Source: Verrucomicrobiales bacterium (GTDB lineage: Bacteria; Verrucomicrobiota; Verrucomicrobiia; Verrucomicrobiales; DEV007). Taken from it: DNA of 64,000 nt. Below the pieces are notes generated by a model, which searched no databases, was not told the origin of the DNA, and saw only the letters and a list, made by a program, of their open reading frames with translations. The position numbers and the translations under genes were made by a program. This document shows positions 53,524 through 63,072 of the stretch, in pieces; position 1 is the stretch's first letter; each line of letters opens with the position of its first letter. Location: contig DUBC01000032.1 of the NCBI GenBank assembly GCA_012960505.1, forward strand, positions 1 through 64,000, given 5' to 3'.

Positions 53524-54474
53524 TTAAGGTAACAACAAAGTCTTTCCTATACCCAAAGTTCTAGGATCAACTTCTGGGTTTAATTTTAATATGGAATCAA
53601 CACTAACATTATACTTTCTCGCGATTTCATAAAGTGTATCGCCTGAGGATATAGTATAAGTCGAAGCAATCATTTGTTGCTCCAATCGATTACCTGAGGC
53701 AATAAAATCGTTCGTTGATATCTCTTTAACAATCTTAGGCTGTCTAACTGAATTGGTTTTAGAAACAGGAATGGCTCGAGGCGCTGATTCGCTTGTGCTT
53801 ACTGGAGGAACTGATGATAACAATTGAAATCCATCATCAATATCTTCCAATATTTTATCTGTTGTTATTTTCTCAGCATTTCCTACCGGAGCTGTTTTAG
53901 CTGCTGGTAAAGTATTCAAAGAAATATAATCCTCATTTGCCTCTTGAGGAGATATGGGTATGGGCAAATCCCCACCCTTATTAACAGCCAAACTCAGCTT
54001 AGGAATCCGCAATACTCTTCCGCTTACTAAAGGATGCTCTTCATCAATTAAATTCGCTGCTAACAATTCAGTTCTAGAAATCTTATAAGATTCAGCAATC
54101 GCTCGGATACTATCTCCACTCCGCACAGTGTAACGCTCAAACCCGCTGTTCTTTTCTACATCCGGTTGCTTCTCAGCTAAATTTTCCTTAGTGATTTCCT
54201 TGGAAAGAACTTCATCATTTCCCTGCTCGGGATTCACTACTGATACGGTCACGGCCTTCGGCTTAAACATTTCAAAGGCTAATATTCCGCCAACAGCAAC
54301 CACATGAAGAATCAAAACAACAACAAATGCTCTCGAAAGCTTTATATTAGGAACCTCAGAACGCCATTGCTCATCAGAATTTGAATCCGAACTCGATCTA
54401 CGAGTTCTCGCAAAAACATCCAGCCAATTATGCCCCTTGCCATTACTATCTGTTTGTCTGTTTTTATTACTCAT
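53524..54474 (-). CDS. Double LysM membrane protein inside the dcw cluster
   Basis: The 316-residue protein has a short basic cytoplasmic part, one membrane segment (about 48-68), a LysM domain (about 114-155, YTVRSGDSIRAIAESYKISRTELLAAN), a Pro/Ser/Thr-rich linker and a second LysM (about 272-316, YTISSGDTLYEIARKYNVSVDSILKLN). LysM binds GlcNAc-containing glycans such as peptidoglycan. It has no hydrolase domain. It sits between murD (3 bases upstream) and ftsW (23 bases downstream) and should be co-transcribed. A role in septal wall binding or divisome regulation is inferred from position. Confidence 0.85.
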   Translation of the reverse strand: MSNKNRQTDSNGKGHNWLDVFARTRRSSSDSNSDEQWRSEVPNIKLSRAFVVVLILHVVAVGGILAFEMFKPKAVTVSVVNPEQGNDEVLSKEITKENLAEKQPDVEKNSGFERYTVRSGDSIRAIAESYKISRTELLAANLIDEEHPLVSGRVLRIPKLSLAVNKGGDLPIPISPQEANEDYISLNTLPAAKTAPVGNAEKITTDKILEDIDDGFQLLSSVPPVSTSESAPRAIPVSKTNSVRQPKIVKEISTNDFIASGNRLEQQMIASTYTISSGDTLYEIARKYNVSVDSILKLNPEVDPRTLGIGKTLLLP

Positions 54475-54477
54475 AAT

Positions 54478-55818
54478 TTATCTTTGTTTTATTTGTTTTT
54501 CTACAGCTGCTTTAAATAAATTTCCTCTTTCCTCATATCCGGAAAACATATCGAATGACGAAGTTCCTGGTGAAAACAAAATTGTGCTTGCACCCTTAGC
54601 TAATGATCTCCCCAAGCTCACTGCTTCATCGATATCCTCACTTAGCCTACAATCAACTTTCCCCGCCCAATTTTCCGCCATCTGGAAACGCGTTTCGCCT
54701 ATTAAAACCGCATGCTTAACATACCTTGATACTGAATCAGCAACATCCGCAAATGACAGTCCCTTATCCTTCCCACCTGCAATCAGAACGATACCATCCT
54801 CCGAGTCTACCAACGACTTTAATGCACTTTCCATCGCATGAAGATTAGTCGCCTTAGAATCATTAATATAATCAACTCCATCAATTGTCGCGACCAACTC
54901 ACATCTATGCTGAGGAGCAGTATAATCTGAAAGAGAATCTATAATTGAATCAATAGAATACCCCTTAATTTGAGCAACAGCGGTTGCTGCCATTAAATTC
55001 TCAGCATTATGTGCCCCTCTGAGCTTAGTTTGTTGTAGGTTAAATAATACATCGTCCCCACAAACAATATTACCCTGATTAAAGCTATAGTTTCCTGATT
55101 CTTGATAAGCAGAAAAAGTTATTGTCTGAGCCTTAATCCCTTGCAGTTCATCTTTACCATTTATTACAGCCCAGTCCCTCTCATTTTGGTTAACAAATAA
55201 CTTCATTTTTGCGGACTTATATTCATCAATTTCTGAATATCTATCCAGATGGTCTGAAGCAAAATTAGTCCACACTGCCACATTTGGATGAAATTCGCTG
55301 ATAGCTTCTAATTGAAATGAACTTATTTCCAAAATTACGGATGAATAACTTGTCGACCCGCAAACGATATCTGCTAAAGGCCGCCCATAGTTACCGCCTG
55401 CAACCGCCGTCTCTCCGCAATCGTTTAATATTTTTTCTATTAGTTCTACAGTTGTAGTTTTACCGTTTGTCCCGGTGACCCCAATTATTCCAGACGAACA
55501 AAATGGGTAAGAAAATTCCATTTCACCAATGACTCTAACTCCTGAATCCGTGAATTGAGTCGCTATCATCCAATCAAGACTTATTCCTGGACTAATGACA
55601 GCAAATTCATATTTTTTAGGGTCAGCACATACCGCGTCATCTCCCATTGCAATTTCACATCCCTCAGAACCAAGTTCTTCTGCTCTGTCTTGAAGTTCCG
55701 ATGAATTGCCCGTATCAAAAACACAAACATTAGCACCTTCGCGTAATGCTAACCTTGCTGCAGCCATCCCACTCTGGCCGCATCCTAACACTGCAATATC
55801 TATTCCTTTGTATTTCAG
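54478..55818 (-). CDS. murD: UDP-MurNAc-L-alanine:D-glutamate ligase MurD, apparent CTG start
   Basis: MurD adds D-glutamate to UDP-MurNAc-L-Ala. The sequence shows GCGQSGMAAARLALREG, the ATP loop GVTGTNGKTTTVELIEK, DHLDRYSEIDEYKSAK and NDSKATNLHAMESAL. The first GTG (55791) would cut off the first beta strand (YKGIDIAVLG). The frame is open upstream only to 55828, and the only plausible codon giving a complete fold is a CTG at 55818 (446 residues), five bases after the mraY stop. I report that start, but an ATA or ATT or a sequencing error is possible. The rest is normal. Confidence 0.85.
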   Translation of the reverse strand: MKYKGIDIAVLGCGQSGMAAARLALREGANVCVFDTGNSSELQDRAEELGSEGCEIAMGDDAVCADPKKYEFAVISPGISLDWMIATQFTDSGVRVIGEMEFSYPFCSSGIIGVTGTNGKTTTVELIEKILNDCGETAVAGGNYGRPLADIVCGSTSYSSVILEISSFQLEAISEFHPNVAVWTNFASDHLDRYSEIDEYKSAKMKLFVNQNERDWAVINGKDELQGIKAQTITFSAYQESGNYSFNQGNIVCGDDVLFNLQQTKLRGAHNAENLMAATAVAQIKGYSIDSIIDSLSDYTAPQHRCELVATIDGVDYINDSKATNLHAMESALKSLVDSEDGIVLIAGGKDKGLSFADVADSVSRYVKHAVLIGETRFQMAENWAGKVDCRLSEDIDEAVSLGRSLAKGASTILFSPGTSSFDMFSGYEERGNLFKAAVEKQIKQR

Positions 55819-55822
55819 ATTA

Positions 55823-56932
55823 CTATCTTAGTTTTAATGTTGCTAATCCAATAAGCGCACAGAGAAGCGAAAGGATCCAGAACCGAACAATTACCTGGCT
55901 TTCATGCCATCCCTTAAGTTCAAAATGGTGATGTATCGGAGACATTCTAAAGAGTCTCTTTCCTCGAACCTTAAAACTAAACACCTGAAGAATAACAGAT
56001 GTTGCCTCCATTACAAAAACGCCACCAATTACTACGAGTAAAATTTCATGTTTTGAGCATATCGCTAAAGAAGCAAAAGCTCCCCCCAAAGCTAATGAGC
56101 CAGTATCCCCCATAAACACTTTTGCAGGATGACAATTAAACCATAAAAATCCTAACCCAGCCCCCACCAACGCTAGACACACAATTGTAAGTTCTCCTGC
56201 AAATCTGCTATGAGGAATTAGTAAGTATTTTTCACCCAATTGTTGATTGCCAACCAAATAACAGATCGCAGCATAGGCTAAAGCCACGGATATAGAGCAT
56301 CCAATTGCCAGTCCATCCAAACCATCAGTCAAATTTACCGCATTAGAGCAGCTCACAATAATCAATACAAAGAAAGGCAAACAAAAGATGCCCATGTCCT
56401 GAATTAGGGAATCTTTATTGAAAGGCACATATAACTCGCGGATGTATTCTGAAGTTTCAGGATTTACATATAAATACAACCCCGCGCTCAGTGACACCAG
56501 AACTTGAAGCATCAGTTTAGTCTTAGCGCTAATACCTTTAGAATTCTTCTTTTTCACTTTCTGGTAATCATCCCAAAACCCAACGAGGCCTAAACCTATA
56601 AAAACAACCACCACGGCCAATACGAGCGGATTAGACAATCGCACGAACAATAAGACGCTGATCATAACAGCCACTACAATAATCACACCTCCCATCGTAG
56701 GAGTGCCAGCTTTAGAGTCATGAAGTTCGGCCAATTTATGAATCTCATCAGCACTCCTTATCGGTTGCCCCATCTTCATTGCAATAAGGCGTCGAATTAA
56801 ATAGGGGCCTATTAGTAACGTTATACCAAATGAACAAATGCATGCGACTCCAGCCCTAGAAGTGATGTATCGTAACAGCTGCACATCAACGCCTGCAGTC
56901 TCTTTCAAATAATCGTATAACCAAGGAATCAT
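55823..56932 (-). CDS. mraY: Phospho-MurNAc-pentapeptide transferase MraY
   Basis: MraY makes lipid I by transferring phospho-MurNAc-pentapeptide onto undecaprenyl phosphate. The 369-residue protein has about ten membrane segments. It carries the DDYQKV motif (conserved aspartates), the NAVNLTDGLDGLA catalytic loop, WFNCHPAKVFMGDTGSLALGG, and the HHHFELKGWHE loop typical of the family. The start overlaps murF by 4 bases, so the pair is coupled. Confidence 0.96.
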   Translation of the reverse strand: MIPWLYDYLKETAGVDVQLLRYITSRAGVACICSFGITLLIGPYLIRRLIAMKMGQPIRSADEIHKLAELHDSKAGTPTMGGVIIVVAVMISVLLFVRLSNPLVLAVVVVFIGLGLVGFWDDYQKVKKKNSKGISAKTKLMLQVLVSLSAGLYLYVNPETSEYIRELYVPFNKDSLIQDMGIFCLPFFVLIIVSCSNAVNLTDGLDGLAIGCSISVALAYAAICYLVGNQQLGEKYLLIPHSRFAGELTIVCLALVGAGLGFLWFNCHPAKVFMGDTGSLALGGAFASLAICSKHEILLVVIGGVFVMEATSVILQVFSFKVRGKRLFRMSPIHHHFELKGWHESQVIVRFWILSLLCALIGLATLKLR

Positions 56933-58299
56933 GAAATATCTAAATTATTTATTACATTCTCCATTGCAGAGGATCGGCTCCCCTTAATCAGAATTAAATC
57001 ACCCGGACAAGCCTCGTTATTAATAAACTCTGCGCATTCTTTGTGTTTACCGAAAAACTGAGAATAACTTTTATTACCTTCCCTAGCGCCCTCATCTACT
57101 TGGACCGCCATTTCTCCAACACTAAGAACAAAATCAATGCCCAAATCAACCGCTTCGGCCCCGATCTTCCGATGTTCCGATTCTGACATCTCACCAAGCT
57201 CAGCCATTCCTCCAATGACAGCAAACCGACGGCCATTACAGTTCATCTCGGCAAGGCATTGAATAGCCGCCAGAGTTGAGTCTGGATTGGCATTATATGT
57301 ATCATCAATAATAACAACACCTCCAAACTCGCGTTTCTGTAGCCTTCCTCCACTCAACTTGGCTTCACTTAGGCCTTGAGCAATAACGTCAAGAGGCAAG
57401 CCTTCATTCACACCAATAGCAACCGCCATCAGCGCATTAAGAACCATGTGCCTTCCAGGAACTGGTAAAAATACTTCTTTCCGCTCCCCCTTTGCATCTA
57501 TTACAAAACTTACTGATGTACTTTCAATAGCTATTTCATCGGCCCTGATATCTGCATCTCCAAACCCAACGCTCACAGTTCTTACCTGAGTCCTTTCCGC
57601 TATTGATTTCGAATAGGAATCCTCAGCATTAAGAACAACAAACCCTTCTCCAGTTACACTCTCAGCAAGAGATCCTTTTTCTATAGCTATAGATTCGCGA
57701 GAACCCATGGTTTCAATATGCGCAACTCCAACATTGGTAATCACTCCAATGTTTGGCCTCGCTATATCAGCCAATAGAGCAATTTCGCCAGGATTGCTCA
57801 TTCCCATTTCCCAAACACCAAAATCATGCTGATCCTCTGCCTCTAATACTGTAAGAGGAAGGCCTATATGGTTATTATAATTTCCGGCAGTAGCGCTTAC
57901 AGAAAATCTTTCACTTAAGACAGAATATATAAAATCCTTTGTCGAGGTCTTGCCGTTACTTCCTGTTATTCCAACGCCAGTTAAATTTAATGATTTTCTG
58001 TAATTTTTGGCAAATTCTTGTAACCCACTTAGGGTATCTCTCACCACTATCACTGGAGTGCTCGAATTTACATTCAAATCAACACCCTCTTCAACCATCA
58101 CTGCGACTGCTCCATCAGTAAAAGCCTCCTGAACAAAATCATGACCATTAAAAGAATCCCCTTTCAATGCAATGAATAGGTCTCCTTCCTTTATGCTTCT
58201 ACTATCAGTAGATACAGAACGAACGAGCAATTGCTCGAAAGATGAATCAACAACTCCTTTAGAATAAGTAGCAACATCAGATAAACTTAATTCTCTCAT
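56929..58299 (-). CDS. murF: UDP-MurNAc-tripeptide:D-Ala-D-Ala ligase MurF
   Basis: MurF adds the D-Ala-D-Ala dipeptide to complete the UDP-MurNAc-pentapeptide. The 456-residue protein has the N-terminal SVSTDSRSIKEGDLFIAL segment, the ATP loop GITGSNGKTSTKDFIY, GVITNVGVAHIETMGS and IIDDTYNANPDSTLAAI. The length is normal. It overlaps murE and mraY by 4 bases at each end, so it is tightly coupled in the cluster. Confidence 0.96.
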   Translation of the reverse strand: MRELSLSDVATYSKGVVDSSFEQLLVRSVSTDSRSIKEGDLFIALKGDSFNGHDFVQEAFTDGAVAVMVEEGVDLNVNSSTPVIVVRDTLSGLQEFAKNYRKSLNLTGVGITGSNGKTSTKDFIYSVLSERFSVSATAGNYNNHIGLPLTVLEAEDQHDFGVWEMGMSNPGEIALLADIARPNIGVITNVGVAHIETMGSRESIAIEKGSLAESVTGEGFVVLNAEDSYSKSIAERTQVRTVSVGFGDADIRADEIAIESTSVSFVIDAKGERKEVFLPVPGRHMVLNALMAVAIGVNEGLPLDVIAQGLSEAKLSGGRLQKREFGGVVIIDDTYNANPDSTLAAIQCLAEMNCNGRRFAVIGGMAELGEMSESEHRKIGAEAVDLGIDFVLSVGEMAVQVDEGAREGNKSYSQFFGKHKECAEFINNEACPGDLILIKGSRSSAMENVINNLDIS

Positions 58300-59879
58300 C
58301 TCCTCCGAAACTCCTCCTCTCCTTCAGTCTGACCTCTGTTCTCTCGCTCTAATTCATCTTTTTCATATTGCTCTCTTTTTTCACGAACCATATCCGCAAA
58401 AACATGGTCACGATCATTTAGCATCTGCCCAGCAATTATACGATCGTCAAATGCTGTTCTTTTCCCAGAAACTTCTTGATACGTTTCATGGCCTTTACCT
58501 GCAATTAAAAGTATGTCTCCCGGGAGTAGATATGATACAGCTAAAGCAATGGCTTCCCGCCTATCCTCAACAATTTCATAATGTGATCCTTCGAATCCTG
58601 ATTTAATTTCGCTTATGATCTGGGATGGAGATTCACTCCGAGGATTGTCTGATGTGATAATTGCATAATTAGCAATACTTGCCGCAACCTTACCCATCTG
58701 TGCCCTCTTTGTAGCATCACGGTCACCTCCACAGCCAAAAACAACAATGAGCCGTCTAGGATTAAGTTCTTCTAATGTTAATAACGCATTACTTAATGCG
58801 TCAGGTGTATGCGCATAATCAATATAAACATCGAAGGGTCTCCTCTCTGAAACGATCTCTAACCTGCCTGGTATTTGAGGTAAATCTGCAAGATTAGAAA
58901 CAGTCTCACGAACATTCAGCCCCATTCCAACTCCAGCAACAAAAGCTGCCAAAGCATTATATACATTAAACTTTCCAATGAATGGAATGCTTGTCCTAAT
59001 TTGCCGATGCCCGACTTCAAGTGTAAAGTCTGTACCTTTGCGAGTCTGCCGTAAATCAACGGCTCGATAATCAGCTCCGGCACCAAGCCCATAAGTCAGT
59101 GTCTTTAATTTCTTGTTCTTATTATATCCAATTATCTTTTTTCCCCACTCGTCATCATAATTAATAACAGCAACTTTCTTTGATTTGGCATCACACGATG
59201 CAACCTGTTCAAACAATTCACGCTTTGCCAGATAATACTGCTCCATGCTTTCATGGAAATCCAAATGATCCCTACTGAGATTAGTGAAAATCCCAACATC
59301 AAACTGAACATGAGCCGTTCGCTTTTGAACTATCCCATGAGAAGAAACCTCCATGACTGCCGCAACGCATCCATTAGACAACATTTCAGATAAGTAGGAC
59401 TGCAATTCAGGCGCTTCAGGAGTTGTATGAGTCACTACTGGTTCTTCTTCGGATCCAGTCTTGTAACTAATTGTACCGAGTAAACCGCATCTCCTCTGGC
59501 CTTTCTCTAAGAGATGGTATAATAAAAATGCAGTGGTCGTTTTACCGTTAGTTCCAGTGATTCCGGCAATTTTCATTGCACTAGATGGGCTCGCATTAAT
59601 CATGTCTGACATCGCAGACATTGCATATCTCCCATCCGGAACTTTAACCCAAGGCACGCCTAATCCACAATCATCCGCCTCCGCAACGATGCCTGATGCT
59701 CCCGACTTCACGGCAGACTCAATGAAATCCATGCCATTTGCATTTTGACCTTTTAGCGCAAAAAATAGTGACCCTTCTAATGATCTCCTTGAGTCATAAC
59801 ACAACGTTTGAATTTCAGGATCATCAGAGCCCGTAAGAACTGCCTGGTAAATACTTTCTGTAAGCTTACTTAATTTCAT
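58296..59879 (-). CDS. murE: UDP-MurNAc-L-Ala-D-Glu:meso-diaminopimelate ligase MurE
   Basis: MurE adds the third stem-peptide residue. From the ATG at 59879, which has AGGA six bases upstream, the protein has 527 residues; a TTG at 59894 is the alternative start but is poorly supported. The ATP loop is GITGTNGKTTTAFLLY, and the amino acid selectivity motif is DNPRSE, indicating meso-diaminopimelate rather than lysine. It therefore predicts Gram-negative type peptidoglycan. The start is 7 bases after the ftsI stop; the end overlaps murF. The last 40 residues are charged (EEEFRRR) and longer than in E. coli. Confidence 0.95.
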   Translation of the reverse strand: MKLSKLTESIYQAVLTGSDDPEIQTLCYDSRRSLEGSLFFALKGQNANGMDFIESAVKSGASGIVAEADDCGLGVPWVKVPDGRYAMSAMSDMINASPSSAMKIAGITGTNGKTTTAFLLYHLLEKGQRRCGLLGTISYKTGSEEEPVVTHTTPEAPELQSYLSEMLSNGCVAAVMEVSSHGIVQKRTAHVQFDVGIFTNLSRDHLDFHESMEQYYLAKRELFEQVASCDAKSKKVAVINYDDEWGKKIIGYNKNKKLKTLTYGLGAGADYRAVDLRQTRKGTDFTLEVGHRQIRTSIPFIGKFNVYNALAAFVAGVGMGLNVRETVSNLADLPQIPGRLEIVSERRPFDVYIDYAHTPDALSNALLTLEELNPRRLIVVFGCGGDRDATKRAQMGKVAASIANYAIITSDNPRSESPSQIISEIKSGFEGSHYEIVEDRREAIALAVSYLLPGDILLIAGKGHETYQEVSGKRTAFDDRIIAGQMLNDRDHVFADMVREKREQYEKDELERENRGQTEGEEEFRRR

Positions 59880-59886
59880 TAATTTC

Positions 59887-61749
59887 CTAATCAATTAAGT
59901 CGCTTTGTAATACCTGCCCCGTGGACGGACCCAATGATCGCGTTGCTTTCCTTGGATCAATTCCCATATATGGCATCGCCGCAGCAGCAATTTTCGAAAA
60001 AATTGGCGCTGCTACTGCCCCCCCATATCGGGAACCCTTATTTTGCGGGTCATCCACAACAATAATTCCCGCTAAACGTGGGTTCTCTGCAGGAAGAAAT
60101 CCCATAAAAGAAACAACATACCGTCCCTTGTGATAGCCTTGATTGCGTGGATTCTTAAGCTTATACGCTGTACCAGTTTTTCCGGCAACATGAAAACCAT
60201 CAACCTGGGCCTTTGTCCCCGTGCCCCCTTTTGATACGACTGCCATCAAGGCATCCCTCACTTTATTTGCGGCGCCTTCATGTATGACTCTACGGATTTT
60301 TTTTGATTGGAACCTGTACATAGTTAACCCATCTTGAGAGGTGATTCTCTGAATGATCTGGGGCTGATATAGGGTCCCTCCATTTGCAATAACACAAAGA
60401 GCATTAACCATTTGAAGTGCCGTGACATCGACCTCATATCCCATTGCTATTCGTGACAATGAAGTCTTACTCCACCCCTTTGAATCTGGCCGAGTGACCG
60501 TTCCAGAAGACTCAGCAGTAAGTTCCACGCCGGTCCTTCTAGTAAATCCAAAATCTTTAATATAACTATGGAATGTGTGCCGCCCGATTTTCTTTGCCAG
60601 CATATAAACTCCTATGTTACTGGACTTAGCAAGGATCTCTTCTGCGCTCAAATAACCGTATGCCCGGTGATCTCTCAGTGTAACGCCTGGCTCTTGATAG
60701 CGTCCATTATGACAGAAAAAATTTGAATTCGGTGTTATAAGACCCCTGTCGAAAGCTGCAGAAAGAGCAACGATTTTGAATGTTGATCCTGGTTCATAAC
60801 GATCAGCTACTGGATGAATCTTTCTCACTCCTTCCCGAGTAAACTGATTAAATTGCGGTCTACTAGCCATCGACAATATTTCTCCAGTTCCAGGATCCAT
60901 GAAAACGGCCATAATTTTCTCTGGAGAATACTCGCGAACAGCAAGTTCTAGCTGTTGCTCAACTATATTCTGAAGCCCCATATCTATCGTTAATTCCACA
61001 TTAGATCCATTAATTGGCTGCACTTCTTTACTGTATTCCGAAAGCACTTCACGTGAGCGACGTGTCCGCTCAACCAGCCTATATCCTGGCACCCCTGCTA
61101 ATTGTGGATTCAGGGTACTCTCAATCCCTTCCCTACCAACATTTGCTGCATCGGTATATCCAAGGACTTGGACTAACCTTCCATATTTTGGATAATATCT
61201 ACGCATCGAATCCTCGAAGCGAAAACCTCCGATCTTCCGTTTTCGCATCAACTCTTTGACCTTTTCTGCATGAATGAAATCTAGTGATCGAAAAATAACA
61301 AAGCGGTCCCTCCCGTCATTATTATTAACTATTTCCTGAAGGATGCCCTGCTTAATGCCTAGCGTTTGATTCAACAGGCTTTCAGCAAGAATAATGAAGC
61401 GGTCCCTCACTTCCTTTGAATTGTAGCGTTGAGATATTTCCCTCACACTCACTTCCTCAGAAGCTGCAACCGCTCGTCGACACACGTGAATATCTTCGAG
61501 ATGATACCTATCAGCAATAACATCTCGAACGTGCTGATTTTGCACTAACGATTCACCGTTCCTATCATAAATCTGACCACGAGATGCCGGCAAAACTGTT
61601 TTGGCCATTCTCTCGGCCTTAGCAATTTCTGAAAATCGCTCATGCCCAACAATCTGGATGTATACAATCCTTATCGACAGCACACTAAATGCGATGACGA
61701 GAATTAAAGTAACACAAAAACTGCGCTTATGGAGTGAATTACTATCCAC
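59887..61749 (-). CDS. ftsI: Septal transpeptidase FtsI (class B penicillin-binding protein)
   Basis: FtsI cross-links septal peptidoglycan and partners FtsW. The 620-residue protein has a short cytoplasmic part, one membrane segment (about 10-30), the PBP dimer/pedestal region (about 50-220) and the transpeptidase domain. Its active motifs are SxxK in GSTFKIVALSA, SxN in AKSSNIGVYML and KTG in VAGKTGTAYK. A PASTA domain is absent. It overlaps the FtsL-like gene by 8 bases and precedes murE by 7 bases. Confidence 0.95.
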   Translation of the reverse strand: MDSNSLHKRSFCVTLILVIAFSVLSIRIVYIQIVGHERFSEIAKAERMAKTVLPASRGQIYDRNGESLVQNQHVRDVIADRYHLEDIHVCRRAVAASEEVSVREISQRYNSKEVRDRFIILAESLLNQTLGIKQGILQEIVNNNDGRDRFVIFRSLDFIHAEKVKELMRKRKIGGFRFEDSMRRYYPKYGRLVQVLGYTDAANVGREGIESTLNPQLAGVPGYRLVERTRRSREVLSEYSKEVQPINGSNVELTIDMGLQNIVEQQLELAVREYSPEKIMAVFMDPGTGEILSMASRPQFNQFTREGVRKIHPVADRYEPGSTFKIVALSAAFDRGLITPNSNFFCHNGRYQEPGVTLRDHRAYGYLSAEEILAKSSNIGVYMLAKKIGRHTFHSYIKDFGFTRRTGVELTAESSGTVTRPDSKGWSKTSLSRIAMGYEVDVTALQMVNALCVIANGGTLYQPQIIQRITSQDGLTMYRFQSKKIRRVIHEGAANKVRDALMAVVSKGGTGTKAQVDGFHVAGKTGTAYKLKNPRNQGYHKGRYVVSFMGFLPAENPRLAGIIVVDDPQNKGSRYGGAVAAPIFSKIAAAAMPYMGIDPRKATRSLGPSTGQVLQSDLID

Positions 61750-62131
61750 CTGGTCTGTCTATATTAATAAATGTAATTTCTGTATCAGCTTTAATTTTCA
61801 TCGCTATTGAAGTTGATGATTGTGCTTTTTTAGCCCTTATAATATGACTGTTAGTTATGGGAATAAGTTTACTGTTATAATCCTTAAGAGCATTTGATAA
61901 GGCTCTCCTATCTCGAAGCGTTTCGACCCTCAGACCTACTGTCTGAACTTTCTTTTCCTGAATTTTTATTTCGCTCAAAAGAGCACGCCGCACATCACTG
62001 CGTTCGACGTGAGCATTCTTTATCATCACGAACGCACAAGCTGTTCCGGCCACTATGAATCCTATAATGATCAGAGAACACAACGATCCAACCTTAAGTC
62101 TCCGTTGATACTTTTTGCGTCTCTCGTTCAT
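61742..62131 (-). CDS. ftsL: FtsL-like small division protein
   Basis: The 129-residue protein has a basic cytoplasmic N-terminus (NERRKKYQRRLK), one membrane segment (about 15-37) and an extracytoplasmic helix with heptad-like hydrophobic spacing (about 38-85), as expected for FtsL. FtsL sequences are poorly conserved, so the identification relies on size, topology and its position between rsmH (8 bases upstream) and ftsI (8-base overlap). No LysM or other domain is seen. Confidence 0.78.
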   Translation of the reverse strand: MNERRKKYQRRLKVGSLCSLIIIGFIVAGTACAFVMIKNAHVERSDVRRALLSEIKIQEKKVQTVGLRVETLRDRRALSNALKDYNSKLIPITNSHIIRAKKAQSSTSIAMKIKADTEITFINIDRPGG

Positions 62132-62139
62132 TTCACTAA

Positions 62140-63072
62140 TTAGGGCTGAACTTCTATCGGCAATCTCTCTGCCACTCGAAGACGAGCACTTCGAGCTCTT
62201 GGGTTAATTTTTACCTCATTCTTTGAAGGGATAAGTCCTTTCTGCATGATTAATTTAAAGCAGTAATTCGGATTGGATCTTGGCTCTGGCCACTCGGGGC
62301 GATCAATCTTAGATTTACTACATCGTTTTAGATATGACTTCACAATCCGATCTTCTAACGAATGAAAAGAAATCACTACTAGTCGTCCGCCAGGACGAAG
62401 CCATTGAGGGATCTCAGCCAACGCTTCTTCGAGCACTCTAAGTTCATTATTTACTGCTATCCGTAAAGCCTGAAATACTCTTGTCGCTGGATGTTTTTTT
62501 CCTCTTCTCGGCAAAATGGATTCAACAAGACCCGCAAGATCGGTAGTGCATTCAAAAAACTTGTCTTTGCGACGCTCAATAATTGCAGATGCGATCCGAC
62601 GAGAGGCCCTTTCCTCTCCATACTCATAAAAAACACGAGCAAGTTCTTCTTCGGGGCAATTATTTATCAACTCTGCTGCAGTCACTTCTGCGTCAGGATC
62701 CATTCTCATGTCTAGCGGACCCGGTTTATTAAAAGAAAAGCCCCGATCAGCATTATCGACCTGATGAGAAGAAATACCTAAATCAAGAAGAAGTCCATCT
62801 AATCCACTAATACCTATGGTTGAAAGAATTTCACCAAAGTCACGAAAATTACCCTGAATCGCTCCAAACTTATCATCATAATGACTCAGGCGAGCACGGG
62901 CAAAAGAAAGGGCAGCAGGATCCTGATCCAATCCAATCACTTTTGCCCCCTTACTTAACAGTTGCTCTGAGTGACCTCCTCCTCCTAAAGTAGCATCTAA
63001 GAATAGCTTGCCAGGTTCGGGCGCCAAGTAATGAGTCGCTTCGTCTAGGAGAACAGATTCGTGATAATCCAT
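62140..63072 (-). CDS. rsmH: 16S rRNA m4C1402 methyltransferase RsmH (MraW)
   Basis: RsmH methylates N4 of C1402 in 16S rRNA using SAM. From the ATG at 63072 the protein has 310 residues, starting MDYHESVLLDEA as in other family members, and includes the SAM loop FLDATLGGGGHSE, DLGISSHQVD, and RPGGRLVVISFHSLEDRIVKSYL. The reading frame stays open 69 codons further, to an ATG at 63279, but that extension does not resemble the family and has an unusual composition, so I prefer the shorter form. It sits second in the dcw cluster after mraZ. Confidence 0.93.
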   Translation of the reverse strand: MDYHESVLLDEATHYLAPEPGKLFLDATLGGGGHSEQLLSKGAKVIGLDQDPAALSFARARLSHYDDKFGAIQGNFRDFGEILSTIGISGLDGLLLDLGISSHQVDNADRGFSFNKPGPLDMRMDPDAEVTAAELINNCPEEELARVFYEYGEERASRRIASAIIERRKDKFFECTTDLAGLVESILPRRGKKHPATRVFQALRIAVNNELRVLEEALAEIPQWLRPGGRLVVISFHSLEDRIVKSYLKRCSKSKIDRPEWPEPRSNPNYCFKLIMQKGLIPSKNEVKINPRARSARLRVAERLPIEVQP

